Shown: positions 22,333-32,631, counted from the first letter of the stretch. The stretch: DNA of 64,000 nucleotides from Legionella yabuuchiae (GCF_900640115.1 NZ_CAAAIW010000015.1:1-64000), one strand, 5' to 3'. Numbers and translations: made by a program. The notes: generated by a model not told the origin, from the sequence alone.

Positions 22333-22417
22333 TGGTGCCGAAGGCCGGACTCGAACCGGCACGGCTTTCGCCACCGCCCCCTCAAGACGGCGTGTCTACC
22401 AATTCCACCACTTCGGC
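22333..22417 (-). tRNA. tRNA-Leu (GAG)
   Basis: 85-base class II tRNA with a long variable arm and encoded CCA. The anticodon loop reads CTTGAGG, giving anticodon GAG. The 5' part GCCGAAGTGGTGGAATTGG and T-loop GTTCGAGTC are standard. Placed between secG and nuoA; secG-leuU adjacency is also seen in E. coli. Confidence 0.95.
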
Positions 22418-22434
22418 ATAAATCTTAAATTTTA

Positions 22435-22749
22435 TTATTCACCATCAACCGGAACCGGGATTTTGCTCTCTGGTGCAGTTGTTTGCTGAGGTAACAGTTG
22501 TTGCTCGGCTTTCTTATATTCTGACGCTACCATAGAAGACAGTGATAAACTTGTAACAAAGAATGTTAAAGCTAAGAACCCCGTCAACTTAAACAGGAAG
22601 CTGCCAGTACCTTGGCTTCCAAATACGGTATTTGAGGCACCGGAACCGAAGGCTGCGCCAATATCAGCGCCTTTTCCATGCTGAATCAACACCAATCCTA
22701 TTATGGCAATGGCTACCATCACATGAATGAGTAATACTAATTGATACAT
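22435..22749 (-). CDS. secG: Protein-export membrane protein SecG
   Basis: Auxiliary subunit of the SecYEG translocon. 104 residues with two membrane helices flanking the conserved cytoplasmic loop [23 protein letters not shown]. The C-terminal tail is short and polar. Overlaps tpiA by 13 bases, suggesting cotranscription. Confidence 0.95.
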   Translation of the reverse strand: MYQLVLLIHVMVAIAIIGLVLIQHGKGADIGAAFGSGASNTVFGSQGTGSFLFKLTGFLALTFFVTSLSLSSMVASEYKKAEQQLLPQQTTAPESKIPVPVDGE

Positions 22750-23486
22750 TTCACAATTTCCACAAACTGCTGTGCATTTAATGACGCACCACCGACTAAC
22801 CCGCCATCCACATCTGGCATTTCGAAAAGAGATTGTGCATTTTTGTCGTTAACACTTCCACCATATAGAATAGGGAGTGTTTGTGCGACATCAGCATCAA
22901 TTTTCGCCACCGCTGCACGAATAAACCTATGGGCGTTCTGTGCTTGTTCTGGTGTGGCGGTTTGACCGGTGCCAATTGCCCATACGGGCTCATAAGCTAC
23001 AATACATTGACGAAACGATTGGTCACCCTGCGCCACAACTGCATGCAGTTGACGCAAAAGCACCTGTTCCGTTACTCCAGTTTCGCGCTCTTGTAAGGTC
23101 TCCCCTACGCAAAGAACCGGTATCATACCATGTTCTTTTACGTGGTGGAATTTTTCTGCAACAAATTTTTCATCTTCTTTAAAAATGTGTCGCCGCTCAG
23201 AGTGACCGACCAACACATACCGACAATTATAGTCGCATAGCATCGGACCGGATAATTCCCCGGTAAGTGCTCCCTGATCTGCGGGGTAAACGTTTTGTGC
23301 ACCGTATTTTATTACGCTATCTGCTAACAATTCACTCACTAGCGGTAAGTAGATGGCGGGGGGAAAGACTGCGCATGTTTGTTGTATTGTTACAGGAAGA
23401 TTCATTTGAATGCGTTGCAATAAGGCTGTAATTTCTTTGCGATCACCATTCATTTTCCAGTTACCCATTACCAGTTTTTTTCTCAT
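22737..23486 (-). CDS. tpiA: Triosephosphate isomerase
   Basis: Interconverts dihydroxyacetone phosphate and glyceraldehyde 3-phosphate in glycolysis/gluconeogenesis. 249 residues: N-terminal GNWKMNG (Lys), electrophilic His in VGHSERR, catalytic Glu in [11 protein letters not shown], and the phosphate-binding YGGSV and GGASL blocks. Complete TIM barrel. Confidence 0.98.
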   Translation of the reverse strand: MRKKLVMGNWKMNGDRKEITALLQRIQMNLPVTIQQTCAVFPPAIYLPLVSELLADSVIKYGAQNVYPADQGALTGELSGPMLCDYNCRYVLVGHSERRHIFKEDEKFVAEKFHHVKEHGMIPVLCVGETLQERETGVTEQVLLRQLHAVVAQGDQSFRQCIVAYEPVWAIGTGQTATPEQAQNAHRFIRAAVAKIDADVAQTLPILYGGSVNDKNAQSLFEMPDVDGGLVGGASLNAQQFVEIVKCIN

Positions 23487-23533
23487 CAGCTGTTCCTTAT
23501 TGCGGACACTTATCTTGCTTCGCGGCTATCCAT

Positions 23534-24889
23534 TCAAAATGTGAATTTTCCCTGTTCAATGCTCATGATTTCTTGACCTAATTGCTCTGCCTGTTTTTGG
23601 ACAATATCCTGCTCAAGCCCCTCGACCATAACCCGTAACACAGGCTCCGTTCCAGACGGTCGCAAAAGCACTCGGCCTTCGCCATGCAACGCATTATTTA
23701 ACGCTTCAACGCATGACAATACGTTAGGATCAGAAGCTAATTTCACAGCATTTGATGTTTTTAAATTGATTAAACTTTGAGGCAACAAGGTCACGCCAAC
23801 ACAAAGAGAATCCAACGCTTGCTCTTGTTTAATCATCATGGTCAATACCTGTAACGCTGCGATAATTCCATCTCCAGTGGTCGTTTTATCTAGACAAACA
23901 ATGTGTCCTGAAGATTCTCCCCCGATTTTCCAATCCTGTTCTTTGAGCGCTTCCAGGACATATCGGTCACCAACCTGAGTTCGGATAAATGGAATGCTGA
24001 GATCGCCCAATGCTTTTTCCAAACCATAATTTGACATTAAGGTTCCAACAACACCTCCGTGCAATAAGCCTTTTTGCAGGCGATCTTTAGCGATTAAATA
24101 AAGAATTTGGTCGCCCGTAACCAACTGACCCTTAGCATCAACCATAAGCACACGATCGCCATCCCCGTCCAGGGCGACACCAACATCGGCACCCATTTCA
24201 ATTACTTTTTTCTGTAACGTTTCAGGAGAAGTGGACCCACATCCTTGGTTAATATTAAACCCATCTGGTTTATCACCTATTGCAACAACATCAGCGCCCA
24301 GTTCACTAAACACATTGGGCGCAATGTGATAAGTCGCACCATTGGCACAATCCACAACCATTTTAAGACCCGAAAGTCGGGTCATAGAAGGAATCGTTGA
24401 TTTGCAAAACTCAATATAACGGCCTGGAGCATCGTTCACCCGAACTGCTTTTCCAAAATTTTCTGAAGAGACTGTCTGAAGACCTTTTTCCATTTCAGCT
24501 TCGATTTCGAGTTCCAGGCTATCGGGTAATTTACTACCATCCGCTGAGAAAAACTTGATTCCATTATCCTGAAAGAGATTATGTGATGCGCTAATTACAA
24601 TGCCGGCATTCGCACGAAGCGTTTGTGTCAAATAAGCAATCGCAGGCGTGGGCATAGGGCCTAGGAGACGAACATCTACTCCGGCAGCCGATAGTCCCGC
24701 CTCAAGTGCGGATTCCAGCATGTAACCAGAGACCCGGGTATCTTTACCAATGATCACCTTTTTCCTTTGACCATTAGCTAAAACCCGACCTACTGCCCAA
24801 CCCAGCTTTAAAATAAATTCCGGATTAATATGGCTGGCTCCTACTTTCCCTCTAATGCCGTCTGTCCCAAAAAATTTTCGTTGGCTCAT
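23534..24889 (-). CDS. glmM: Phosphoglucosamine mutase
   Basis: Converts glucosamine-6-phosphate to glucosamine-1-phosphate for UDP-GlcNAc, feeding peptidoglycan and lipid A. 451 residues: N-terminal FGTDGIRG, active-site phosphoserine loop [12 protein letters not shown] (the usual Pro after Asn is Leu), metal loop [11 protein letters not shown], sugar loop GGESSGHI and phosphate loop [12 protein letters not shown]. Its start overlaps folP by 4 bases, the conserved folP-glmM coupling. Confidence 0.97.
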   Translation of the reverse strand: MSQRKFFGTDGIRGKVGASHINPEFILKLGWAVGRVLANGQRKKVIIGKDTRVSGYMLESALEAGLSAAGVDVRLLGPMPTPAIAYLTQTLRANAGIVISASHNLFQDNGIKFFSADGSKLPDSLELEIEAEMEKGLQTVSSENFGKAVRVNDAPGRYIEFCKSTIPSMTRLSGLKMVVDCANGATYHIAPNVFSELGADVVAIGDKPDGFNINQGCGSTSPETLQKKVIEMGADVGVALDGDGDRVLMVDAKGQLVTGDQILYLIAKDRLQKGLLHGGVVGTLMSNYGLEKALGDLSIPFIRTQVGDRYVLEALKEQDWKIGGESSGHIVCLDKTTTGDGIIAALQVLTMMIKQEQALDSLCVGVTLLPQSLINLKTSNAVKLASDPNVLSCVEALNNALHGEGRVLLRPSGTEPVLRVMVEGLEQDIVQKQAEQLGQEIMSIEQGKFTF

Positions 24890-25728
24890 AGTTTCGTCTC
24901 ATCTTCACAAAGCACATGCATTATTTCCAGTGCTTGTCTTGTTTCTTCAACATCATGGGTTCTGATTATAGCCATCCCTTGCAACGCTGCATATAACATC
25001 ATTACAATTCCTCCGGTTATCCGTTCGTGCACCTCTTTTTGAAGCAAGACTCCAAGCGTGCTTTTTCTTGAAACGCCGAGAAGGAGAGGGCGATTGTGGC
25101 ATTGAAATGCTTTAAATCGTTTAATCAACAATAGATTATGCTGCACAGTTTTACCAAAGCCAAAGCCTGGGTCAAGAATAAGTCGTTCTTTATTAATCCC
25201 GGCTTGTTCGCAAGCGATGATTCGTTCTTGAAAGAAACTATTTATTTCATCAATAACCGACTGCTTATAGTGGGGAGCTTTTTGCATAGTTTGCGGAGTG
25301 CCTTGCATGTGCATAATGCAAATAGGAACATTGAGCTTTGCCGCTGTTTCGATCGCTCCTTTGCTCCGTAAGGCATAAATATCGTTGATCATTGTAGCAC
25401 CTCTACGAACTGCTTCGACCATGACTTCTGGTTTATAAGTATCTATCGAAATAGGAATATCAGTTTCACAGCGGAGCTGCTCGAGCACAGGAATTACTCG
25501 ATCCAATTCTTCAGAAACAGAAATAACGCCGGCTCCTGGTCTCGATGACTCACCACCAATATCAATGATTTCCGCACCATCGCGAATTAACTGCAAGGCT
25601 TTTTGAACTGCAGTCTCTTTCTTTAAAAATTGGCCTCCGTCCGAAAAAGAATCAGGAGTTACATTGAGAATGCCCATTATTACGGGCTTTTTAAATGGTT
25701 TAGAGGCGTCAATATAATTATCAATCAT
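24886..25728 (-). CDS. folP: Dihydropteroate synthase
   Basis: Condenses p-aminobenzoate with dihydropterin pyrophosphate in folate synthesis; the sulfonamide target. 280 residues with signatures [37 protein letters not shown] and the C-terminal RTHDVEET. Lies downstream of ftsH after a 263-base gap that holds a decayed palindromic repeat. Confidence 0.97.
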   Translation of the reverse strand: MIDNYIDASKPFKKPVIMGILNVTPDSFSDGGQFLKKETAVQKALQLIRDGAEIIDIGGESSRPGAGVISVSEELDRVIPVLEQLRCETDIPISIDTYKPEVMVEAVRRGATMINDIYALRSKGAIETAAKLNVPICIMHMQGTPQTMQKAPHYKQSVIDEINSFFQERIIACEQAGINKERLILDPGFGFGKTVQHNLLLIKRFKAFQCHNRPLLLGVSRKSTLGVLLQKEVHERITGGIVMMLYAALQGMAIIRTHDVEETRQALEIMHVLCEDETKL

Positions 25729-25816
25729 AAACTGAGTATTCCAAATTACGAATTTGTTTTAGTTGATTGTAACCTGAGATCAATTTAAGCAATATGTTTA
25801 TGGAAGGGATTGGATA

Positions 25817-25972
25817 TATACCCGTGATCGTTCAAAATGCGAGTTTCTAGGCGCTTTATATTTTGTTCTGTCGCAGTTTAAAAAGCGAGTCATGTCTCTT
25901 TTCGCGTGCGAGTATTTTTAAAATGCCGCAGGCGAAAAAAAGCATAAATCATGCATTTTTGAACGTTCGAGG
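25817..25972 (-). repeat. Diverged copy E of a palindromic MITE-like element
   Basis: Begins with TATACCCGTGATC and aligns by eye, along most of its length, with the reverse complement of the copies at 30910 and 36445 (shared blocks TTTAGGCGC-like, TTTAAAAAGCGAGT and AAGCATAAATCA). It has many substitutions and has lost its terminal ACGGGTATA at the right end. Sits between ftsH and folP. The oldest-looking copy in the window. Confidence 0.75.
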
Positions 25973-25999
25973 ACATAAAAGCCTTGAGCTTTTATGTCG
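25972..25999. other. Perfect 11-bp inverted repeat across the ftsH stop codon
   Basis: GACATAAAAGC and GCTTTTATGTC flank a 5-base loop. The arm on the ftsH side contains the TAA stop. It could form an mRNA 3' hairpin; no strong T-tract follows on the minus strand. Confidence 0.5.
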
Positions 26000-27935
26000 A
26001 ACTCACATCGCTTGCTGGGCCTTCGCTTGGCTTTTCAGCTTTTATTTTTGGTTTTGCACGTTTATCGGAATGAGTGCCACCATCTCCATCTTTATCAGAA
26101 GTTTTTAACGCTTCCCAATCTTCTGGCGGTGAAGGGTTTTTCCCAGACATGATTTCTTCGATTTGTTTCACATCAATGGTTTCATACTTAATAAGTCCAT
26201 CAGCCATTAAGTGAAGCTTGTCGATGTTGTCCGTAAGGATGGTTTTCGCTCGCTGGTAGTTACGATCAATGATGTTTCGTACTTCCTCATCAATTTGACG
26301 TGCCGTTTCATCAGAAATTTCTTTATTTTGATTAACAGAACGCCCTAAAAAGACTTCGCCTTCTTCTTGACCAAACGTTAAAGGACCTAGCCCAGAAAGT
26401 CCCCAGCTGGTTACCATTTTCCGTGCAATTTCTGTAGCGCGCATAATATCATTTGACGCACCTGTGGTTACACTATCATCACCAAAGATAATCTCTTCAG
26501 CGATACGACCGCCGAATAAGCTGGCTAGCTGGCTTTCTAATCTTCGCTTACTGTGGCTGTAGCGATCGATTTCTGGTAGGAACATCGTGACCCCCAGCGC
26601 ACGACCGCGAGGGATAATGGTCACCTTATAGACGGGATCATGTTCTGGAACCATTAAGCCGACCAACGCATGCCCGGCCTCATGATAAGCGGTTAGCTTT
26701 TTCTCATTCTCATCCATGACCATGGAGCGTCGTTCCGCGCCCATCATAATCTTATCTTTTGCTTTCTCCAGTTCCACCATACCGACTTTGCGTTTATTTG
26801 CCCTGGCTGCAAATAACGCCGCTTCATTCACTAAGTTCGCCAGATCAGCGCCTGAAAATCCTGGAGTTCCGCGTGCAATTGGTAACACTTCAACCGAGCT
26901 TTCAATTGGAACTTTACTGAGATGTACTTTAAGAATTTGCTCTCGACCTCGAATATCTGGCAGCGGAACCACAACTTGTCGGTCAAATCGACCCGGTCTA
27001 AGCAATGCAGGATCCAATACGTCTGGTCGGTTCGTCGCAGCAATCACAATAACGCCTTCATTGCCTTCAAATCCATCCATTTCCACCAGAAGCTGGTTCA
27101 AGGTTTGTTCACGTTCATCATGCCCACCGCCAAGGCCTGCTCCGCGATGACGCCCAACCGCATCGATCTCATCAATGAAAATAATACAGGGGGCTTGTTT
27201 TTTAGCTTGCTCAAACATGTCGCGAACCCTTGAGGCACCGACACCCACAAACATCTCAACGAAATCTGAGCCGGATATGGTAAAAAAGGGTACTTTAGCT
27301 TCCCCAGCTACAGCGCGAGCCAATAGTGTTTTACCGGTCCCGGGAGAGCCAACCAATAGCACTCCGCGTGGAATGCGCCCGCCTAGTTTTTGGAATTTAC
27401 TCGGGTCTCGTAGAAAATCCACAAGCTCTTTGACTTCTTCTTTTGCTTCTTCAACCCCGGCAACATCCGCGAAGGTGACTTTGACTTGATCTTCACCAAG
27501 CAAACGAGCACGCGATCGCCCAAAGGACATCGCACCACGACCGCCGCCACCTTGCATTTGACGCATGAAAAAAATCCAGACTCCGATTAAAAGAAGCATG
27601 GGGAACCAGTTGATAAATAAATGCAGAAGGAAACTTTCTTGTTGTTTTTCCTGACCTGTAACTTCTACTTTATTTTTTAATAACTCGCCCAGTAACGCAC
27701 TATCCTGAATAGGCATATAGGTTACAAAGCGTTGATTATTTTTTGTTGTGCCCTTAATCACTTTATTATCTTCAATCGTGACCGAGCTAATCATGCCTTG
27801 ATCAATTTCTTTGAGAAATTGACTATACGCAATTTTTTCCGTCGTGGCATGACGGGGGCCAAAATTACTGAACACCGAAACCAAAACAATGGCGATGATC
27901 AGCCACAAAAATAAATTTTTTACCATGTCGTTCAA
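25992..27935 (-). CDS. ftsH: ATP-dependent zinc metalloprotease FtsH
   Basis: Membrane-anchored AAA+ protease for quality control of membrane proteins and turnover of regulators such as LpxC. 647 residues: N-terminal membrane helix, periplasmic domain, second helix (about 100-120), AAA domain with Walker A GSPGTGKT and Walker [12 protein letters not shown], second region of homology ([16 protein letters not shown]), and zinc-protease HEAGH near 415. The start is probably the TTG at 27935 (giving [11 protein letters not shown], as in many relatives) with AGAGG about 9 bases upstream; the ATG at 27926 is the alternative. The acidic/basic C-terminal tail is typical. Confidence 0.97.
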   Translation of the reverse strand: MNDMVKNLFLWLIIAIVLVSVFSNFGPRHATTEKIAYSQFLKEIDQGMISSVTIEDNKVIKGTTKNNQRFVTYMPIQDSALLGELLKNKVEVTGQEKQQESFLLHLFINWFPMLLLIGVWIFFMRQMQGGGGRGAMSFGRSRARLLGEDQVKVTFADVAGVEEAKEEVKELVDFLRDPSKFQKLGGRIPRGVLLVGSPGTGKTLLARAVAGEAKVPFFTISGSDFVEMFVGVGASRVRDMFEQAKKQAPCIIFIDEIDAVGRHRGAGLGGGHDEREQTLNQLLVEMDGFEGNEGVIVIAATNRPDVLDPALLRPGRFDRQVVVPLPDIRGREQILKVHLSKVPIESSVEVLPIARGTPGFSGADLANLVNEAALFAARANKRKVGMVELEKAKDKIMMGAERRSMVMDENEKKLTAYHEAGHALVGLMVPEHDPVYKVTIIPRGRALGVTMFLPEIDRYSHSKRRLESQLASLFGGRIAEEIIFGDDSVTTGASNDIMRATEIARKMVTSWGLSGLGPLTFGQEEGEVFLGRSVNQNKEISDETARQIDEEVRNIIDRNYQRAKTILTDNIDKLHLMADGLIKYETIDVKQIEEIMSGKNPSPPEDWEALKTSDKDGDGGTHSDKRAKPKIKAEKPSEGPASDVSST

Positions 27936-27988
27936 AGCATTAACCTCTTTTTAAGGACGAATTATACGACGCGCGAACATCTAAGTTA

Positions 27989-28609
27989 CTATACATTATA
28001 GTCCTTAGCCAGCAAATAAGTTTCACGCGATCGTGAACGAGAAGCTTGTGGCTTTCGGACCGCAACACGTTTAAATTTTGCTTTTGTCTGCCTTAACAAT
28101 TCTTCAAATCCACTGCCGTGGAATATTTTTATAAGCATTGACCCACCAGGTTTTAACATTTTATCGCTAAAGTCAAATGCAAGTTCTGCAAGATACATAG
28201 CTCGCGGAATATCAATTGCGACCGAGCCGCTCATATTAGGAGCCATATCCGATAAAACCAGATCAACGCCTCGTTTTGGAATGAGCTCTAACAATTGATT
28301 CAAAACCGACTCCTCACGAAAGTCTCCTGTAAGTTGAACCACGCCAGGAAGTGCGTCCATCGGTAAGAGATCTAAAGCGATTACTTTGCCTGAGTGATTA
28401 AGTTTGTCAACCGCATACTGTGACCAACCACCGGGCGCCGCGCCTAAATCGACAATGGTCATTCCGGGCTTGATTAAATCTTCTTTTTCATCTATCTCTT
28501 TTAACTTATAGACCGCGCGGCTACGATAACCTTCAAACTGAGCTTTTTTCACATAAAGATCGTCAAAATGTTCTTGCAGCCAACGTTTGCTGCTCTTTGA
28601 GCGGGACAT
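27989..28609 (-). CDS. rlmE: 23S rRNA 2'-O-methyltransferase (U2552)
   Basis: Methylates the ribose of U2552 of 23S rRNA in the A-loop. 206 residues with SAM-binding block VDLGAAPGGWSQYAV, the DMAPNMSG motif (catalytic Asp) and the C-terminal catalytic Lys/Glu residues in VRKPQASRSRSRETYLLAK. First gene of the rlmE-ftsH pair, divergent from yhbY, as in most gammaproteobacteria. Confidence 0.97.
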   Translation of the reverse strand: MSRSKSSKRWLQEHFDDLYVKKAQFEGYRSRAVYKLKEIDEKEDLIKPGMTIVDLGAAPGGWSQYAVDKLNHSGKVIALDLLPMDALPGVVQLTGDFREESVLNQLLELIPKRGVDLVLSDMAPNMSGSVAIDIPRAMYLAELAFDFSDKMLKPGGSMLIKIFHGSGFEELLRQTKAKFKRVAVRKPQASRSRSRETYLLAKDYNV

Positions 28610-28738
28610 AAATAAGCGCTTTTATGATTAAGTAAGTTAATGATACTGAAATATGCTATCTTTTCCCAGCAATACGTGCAATAATTTATCATTTTTTAGC
28701 CAAAAACATTAAAATAGTAGCATTTTTTTAGGATTTTT

Positions 28739-29005
28739 ATGGATACATCATTCAAACAATCATTAAAATCAAGAGCGCATCATTTAAAACCGGTTGTTAT
28801 GATAGGCGCCAAAGGATTAACCGAAGCCGTCACTGAAGAAACCAATAAAGCCCTTCTTGCTCACGAGCTTATAAAAGTTAAAATTAGTGGCGCAGAAAAA
28901 GAAGACCGGTTAACTATTGCAGAGCAGATGGCGAATCAATTGAATGCAGAACTGATCCAATTGATAGGCAACACCGCAATCCTTTATCGCAAAAATGAAG
29001 AGTAA
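28739..29005 (+). CDS. yhbY: CRM-domain RNA-binding protein YhbY
   Basis: Small KH-like CRM-domain protein associated with the large ribosomal subunit. 88 residues with the family signature LKSRAHHLKPVVMIGAKGLT and VKISGAEKEDR, including the GxxG-type loop. Divergent from rlmE, a conserved arrangement. The 129-base divergent spacer is AT-rich and must hold both promoters. Confidence 0.94.
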   Translation: MDTSFKQSLKSRAHHLKPVVMIGAKGLTEAVTEETNKALLAHELIKVKISGAEKEDRLTIAEQMANQLNAELIQLIGNTAILYRKNEE

Positions 29006-29007
29006 TC

Positions 29008-29556
29008 TTAGAGACATTCATTATCGTAGAAACGATGTTCCCCTGGAGCAAGGCCATTTAAATCCCAGCGATCAATGCGGTGTCGAATCAATCGCAGCGT
29101 TGGAAAACCAATGGCCGCTGTCATCTTTCGAATCTGATGATTTTTACCTTCTTCTAAAATAATCTCAAGCCAACTTGTGGGTATCGATTGGCGAAATCGA
29201 ATGGGAGGATGCCGTGGCCAAATCTTAGGCGCATCAATCCTTGTTACTCTGGCTGGTAAATATTGTATCCCCCTAATATTTATACCTCGTCGCAATGGAT
29301 CTAGTTGCACATCATCCGGAATACCTTCTACTTGAACCCAATAGTATTTTTTTTTATTAAAATTAGGATGACTTAATCGATGCTGTAGAGCGCCATCATT
29401 TGTTAATAAAAGCAATCCCTCGCTATTTTTATCTAATCGCCCCGCGGCATAAAAGCCTGGCAACTGGATAAAATCAGCAAGCGTATTTTCGCCCGGACTC
29501 CCAGTAAATTGGCATAGGACACCATAGGGCTTGTTAAACAACAACAGTTGACTCAT
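29008..29556 (-). CDS. rluE: 23S rRNA pseudouridine synthase of the RluE/RsuA family
   Basis: Isomerises a uridine of 23S rRNA (position 2457 in E. coli RluE). 182 residues with LLFNKPYGVLCQF at the N-terminus, catalytic Asp block AGRLDKNSEGLLLLTNDG and the C-terminal EGKNHQIRKM. There is no N-terminal S4 domain, which favours RluE over RluB or RsuA. Convergent with yhbY, 2 bases apart. Confidence 0.9.
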   Translation of the reverse strand: MSQLLLFNKPYGVLCQFTGSPGENTLADFIQLPGFYAAGRLDKNSEGLLLLTNDGALQHRLSHPNFNKKKYYWVQVEGIPDDVQLDPLRRGINIRGIQYLPARVTRIDAPKIWPRHPPIRFRQSIPTSWLEIILEEGKNHQIRKMTAAIGFPTLRLIRHRIDRWDLNGLAPGEHRFYDNECL

Positions 29557-29626
29557 TTTGAATACGTCACCATTTTTTAAACGTTAAATTCTCGCCAGTG
29601 TGTAAGGTTACAATAATACCAATCCG

Positions 29627-30706
29627 TTAAAAAATCTCACAACACGACCGCGAGCTCAGAGTGTCGAGGCATTTAATGGATTGTCCATCATGCTGAATGC
29701 GATGCTCAAGTCTAAATAGCTCTGCTGTATTTGCTCGACTTAGTTTATCAAGCTTGCGCACGATGAATGTTACACGCGGCCAAGCAGCCGACAGTATACC
29801 CGCCGAACCACTTATCTCAAAGACGCCAAAATCGAAACCAAGACCACTCGAATCATCCAATGGGAAATAAGAAACACCATGTTCATATTGGAATTTTAAT
29901 GAACGATAAAGCGGTTTTTTTTCTTCGACAACAAAATTAAGACCTTGACAGAGGGCTTGCGCATAACTTGTCGGTAGAAAGCGCTGAATATAACCAATAA
30001 CTTGGGGCAGGAATAAAGCCTTTTGATTCGACGACCAATAGTCAAATTGCGCGTCGTAGACTTTAAGTGCCTCAATTAAGTGCAATGGATTAAAAAACGT
30101 TTCTTTCATTGCTAAATCTGTAAAAGTTGCTCTAAACCCCTTCAAAGCATGACAAATGGTTGTGTCATTATCCGCCTTGTAAATAGCTGCCGTAATATCA
30201 GCAATTGAACTATTAGTAATGACTTGAACCAGGGTATTAAAATCATAGGGTTCTTGTTTAGGCAGACCTTGTGGAAATAATGCTTTAAACTGTCTTGCCT
30301 TTTCTTCCTGTCCATTCGGCAGTGTATCAAAATAAGGTTCTATCTTTTTCCATAACGTCACATCGTGACAAAGCAAAGCGACCTGAAAGGGCATGAAACC
30401 TGTGTAGGAGCGACCAGAGTAATCGGTGGCTTGAGAAGGAATAAGTAGTAAACGAGGGTTGGCATCAATCATTTCAAGCGCTTCGGCTTCCTCACCTTTA
30501 ACAACATGCGATATAAGTCTTTTAGCTGCAGGAGACTGACAATGAGAAAACATCGTCGTTGAGCTGTTAGAAAGAGCAGCTAAGGCTTTGCCCGAAAGGC
30601 ATGGCGCTATATGCTTTTGAATCAGTTCAGTGGGTAATTGCTCTAGTAAAGATAATGAATCTCCACTTGCACCTTCGTTCATTTTTTCTTCACCTTTCTT
30701 CGGCAT
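29627..30706 (-). CDS. F-box-like protein with C-terminal CaaX-like motif; candidate host-directed effector
   Basis: 359 residues, no signal peptide. Residues about 19-56 (LLEQLPTELIQKHIAPCLSG then KALAALSNSSTTMF) fit an F-box: LP, spaced hydrophobics and a final aromatic. In eukaryotes F-boxes bind Skp1 of SCF ubiquitin ligases; Legionella secretes several such proteins. The rest matches no domain I know but shares DYSGRSYT and SSGLGFDF motifs with the protein at 34967. It ends SRSCCEIF, so the last four residues (CEIF) resemble a CaaX prenylation box, as in Legionella AnkB. Starts at ATG 30706 or at ATG 30682 (AAGGTGA eight bases upstream). Effector status is inference. Confidence 0.72.
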   Translation of the reverse strand: MPKKGEEKMNEGASGDSLSLLEQLPTELIQKHIAPCLSGKALAALSNSSTTMFSHCQSPAAKRLISHVVKGEEAEALEMIDANPRLLLIPSQATDYSGRSYTGFMPFQVALLCHDVTLWKKIEPYFDTLPNGQEEKARQFKALFPQGLPKQEPYDFNTLVQVITNSSIADITAAIYKADNDTTICHALKGFRATFTDLAMKETFFNPLHLIEALKVYDAQFDYWSSNQKALFLPQVIGYIQRFLPTSYAQALCQGLNFVVEEKKPLYRSLKFQYEHGVSYFPLDDSSGLGFDFGVFEISGSAGILSAAWPRVTFIVRKLDKLSRANTAELFRLEHRIQHDGQSIKCLDTLSSRSCCEIF

Positions 30707-31088
30707 ATCAATCTATCCTAACCGTTTAAACAAATGAGCTTATCATAAATATGTCAAAAAATTATACTATGAAAAGCTTAAAGAACGATTAAAAGGTTGG
30801 ATTTAACAATTGATTAAATTTTAATCTTTGGATTGGCATTGAAGTAAATTAAGATAACTCGCTACCATAGAATGAAAATCCTATAATCTCGATCGTCAAA
30901 AGGAGGTTATATACCCGTAATCTTTCAAAATGCGTGATTTATGCTTTTTCTTTTTCGCCCTGCCGCATTTTAAAAAACTCGCAAGGGAATGAGCCATTAC
31001 TCGCTTTTTAAAATGCGGCAGGACAAAAAATAAAGGCGCCTAAAAACACGCATTTTGAAAGATTACGGGTATAGAGTGTATCAGAGAG
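30707..31088. other. Gene-free spacer holding MITE-like copy A
   Basis: 382 bases between the F-box gene and the transposase remnant. Apart from the palindromic element at 30910-31073, it is AT-rich sequence in which I see no gene. The first 100 bases should hold the promoter of the F-box gene. Confidence 0.6.
30910..31073 (+). repeat. MITE-like palindromic element, copy A (164 bp, intact)
   Basis: Terminal inverted repeats of 27 bp begin TATACCCGTAATCTTTCAA and are perfect. Inside is a second inverted pair starting CCTGCCGCATTTTAAAAA on the left and its complement on the right (18 bp). The element has no coding potential. TA dinucleotides flank TACCCG...CGGGTA on both sides, as expected for TA target duplication by Tc1/mariner-IS630-type transposases (inference). 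By eye it is identical to the copy at 36445-36608. Confidence 0.88.
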
Positions 31089-31334
31089 TTGAAGGATCGT
31101 TTAAATATGTATTTTGGCTGGAACAAGGCGAGAATGACATGTTTTGTAACTATGTTGCTTGCATGGCTTGCTACACGTACCGTTAATTTAAACCAATTGG
31201 CTTGTGTTGTATTCAGTGACGCCCTCCAAGCGTCAAGGTACCGTAGAATACAACGATTTTTTTCCGAATTTCCTTTGGATTACCATCAAATAGCAGGATT
31301 TATTTTTAAATTGTTTTTTGTGAGTGGCTGGTAG
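31089..31334 (+). pseudogene. N-terminal remnant of an IS4-type transposase
   Basis: About 81 residues resembling the start of an IS4-family transposase (LACVVFSDALQASRYRRIQR, FFSEFPLDYHQIAGFIFKLF). The frame stops at FVSGW, where intact relatives continue into the catalytic domain. The DDE region is absent from the following sequence. MITE copy A ends 15 bases upstream of the TTG at 31089; an ATG at 31107 is the alternative start. Non-functional. Confidence 0.75.
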
Positions 31335-31404
31335 CCAGCGGATTATCTTATGGAAAAATAGCGATGATCCGGCAGGAAGTAATTTTTTTTAGCAACCAAC
31401 CAGG

Positions 31405-31710
31405 ATGAACAATGAAAAACAGCAATATTAGGTTTACATATTATCCAGTAAAAACTATGGAACCCTATATACCGGCATAACAAGTAACCTTGTGCAACGC
31501 ATTTGGCAACACAAGGAAGGCTTGGCTGAAGGATTCACTAAAAAGTACAACGTTCATCATTTGGTTTATTATGAAATTCATTCTGATGTTTACGAAGCAA
31601 TAACCAGAGAAAAACGCATCAAGAAGTGGAACCGACAATGAAAATAAACCTTATCGAGCAAAACAACCCCCAGTGGCTTGATTTGGGCATCGGATTATTT
31701 TGATGGATGG
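31405..31710 (+). pseudogene. Decayed GIY-YIG nuclease-superfamily gene
   Basis: Reading from the ATG at 31405 gives a typical small YhbQ-like GIY-YIG protein, but with an in-frame TAG at codon 9, just before VYILSSK. The frame then continues (TLYTGITSNLVQRIWQHK; KKYNVHHLVYYE; REKRIKKWNRQ) to a TGA at 31639. Restoring one lost base there recovers KINLIEQNNPQWLDL, and a second lost base a little later recovers ASDYFDGWLP. One stop and two frameshifts mark a pseudogene. The SD-like AGG precedes the ATG. Confidence 0.75.
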
Positions 31711-31711
31711 T

Positions 31712-31743
31712 TGCCCGCCTGCGCGGGCATGACAGGTTTTTTG
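31712..31743. terminator. GC-rich hairpin followed by a T-run
   Basis: TGCCCGC and GCGGGCA arms around a CTGC loop, followed some eight bases later by six T's on the plus strand. Could serve as a terminator, but similar GC hairpins also occur as dispersed repeats. It overlaps the decayed end of the GIY-YIG reading frame. Confidence 0.4.
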
Positions 31744-31863
31744 TCATGTACAGCGCTGTAGTTCATCAAATTATGATTTTGTCGTGTGTTAAGTGTAAGC
31801 TCCTATTGAACTTATTTTGTTTAAAATTATAATTGTCCTGCTCATAACTCACAGGAACTTTAG

Positions 31864-32631
31864 ATGCTCAAAAAACGAATAACAATATTGGCATTAACCG
31901 CCCCTTTATCACTTTTCGCAGGGACGGTGGGTTCTGAAATTCCTAGCAACTCATGGTTTGGTGAGGTTGGTACAAAGTATTCTTGGGCCGTAAAACCTGG
32001 TGGTGATTCAAATCCATCATACTGGAGTACGGCTAATGAGAAAAATAGTAACACGTTGAGCGATGGTGGGTTTTATTCCTTTGCTGTGGGTAAGCAAATC
32101 CATCGCTATTTTGACATTAGTCTAAATTACTTGAACAATGAAGCATACAATTATCTTGTGGATCAAAGCTATTCTTCAGCCACAGCCAGTACAAGCAATG
32201 CCAGGCATCGTTATTTTAACTTAAACAATCACGCCATATTATTAAATGCCTTTCTCCACCCTTCCGAGCGCTATTTTACCGTAACAAGTGTTAGTTTAAC
32301 CCCTTTTATTGGTGCAGGAATTGGCTACGCTCGCAATAATCTTACTGATTCCTATGCGGCTAAAACACCAAGTTATAGAGATGCCACTACAAGCTCCACT
32401 AGCCCAGACTTGAACAAGAATGCATTTGCTTGGCAGGGATCTCTTGGTCTAAATGTTAATCCTGCCTTAGACCATTTAAGTTTCGATATCGGCTATCGTT
32501 ACTTTGATGGAGGTAAGTTTGACGGGCCAAGTACGATGAGTGGTATTACTACAAGTTATCAAGACTCCTCTGCCTGGACAGGACGCTTGAAAGCCAATCA
32601 ATTATTTGTGAATTTTAAATATACCGCTTAA
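31864..32631 (+). CDS. Outer-membrane beta-barrel protein
   Basis: 255 residues with a signal peptide (MLKKRITILALTAPLSLFAG, cleavage near residue 19-20) followed by alternating polar/aromatic strands rich in Tyr, Ser and Asn, and the typical porin-like blocks TPFIGAGIGYARNN and LSFDIGYRYFDGG. The pattern fits an eight-stranded OmpA/OmpW-like barrel without a C-terminal peptidoglycan domain. AGGA lies just upstream of the ATG. Related barrels are frequent in Legionella and Coxiella; the role is unknown. Confidence 0.75.
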   Translation: MLKKRITILALTAPLSLFAGTVGSEIPSNSWFGEVGTKYSWAVKPGGDSNPSYWSTANEKNSNTLSDGGFYSFAVGKQIHRYFDISLNYLNNEAYNYLVDQSYSSATASTSNARHRYFNLNNHAILLNAFLHPSERYFTVTSVSLTPFIGAGIGYARNNLTDSYAAKTPSYRDATTSSTSPDLNKNAFAWQGSLGLNVNPALDHLSFDIGYRYFDGGKFDGPSTMSGITTSYQDSSAWTGRLKANQLFVNFKYTA

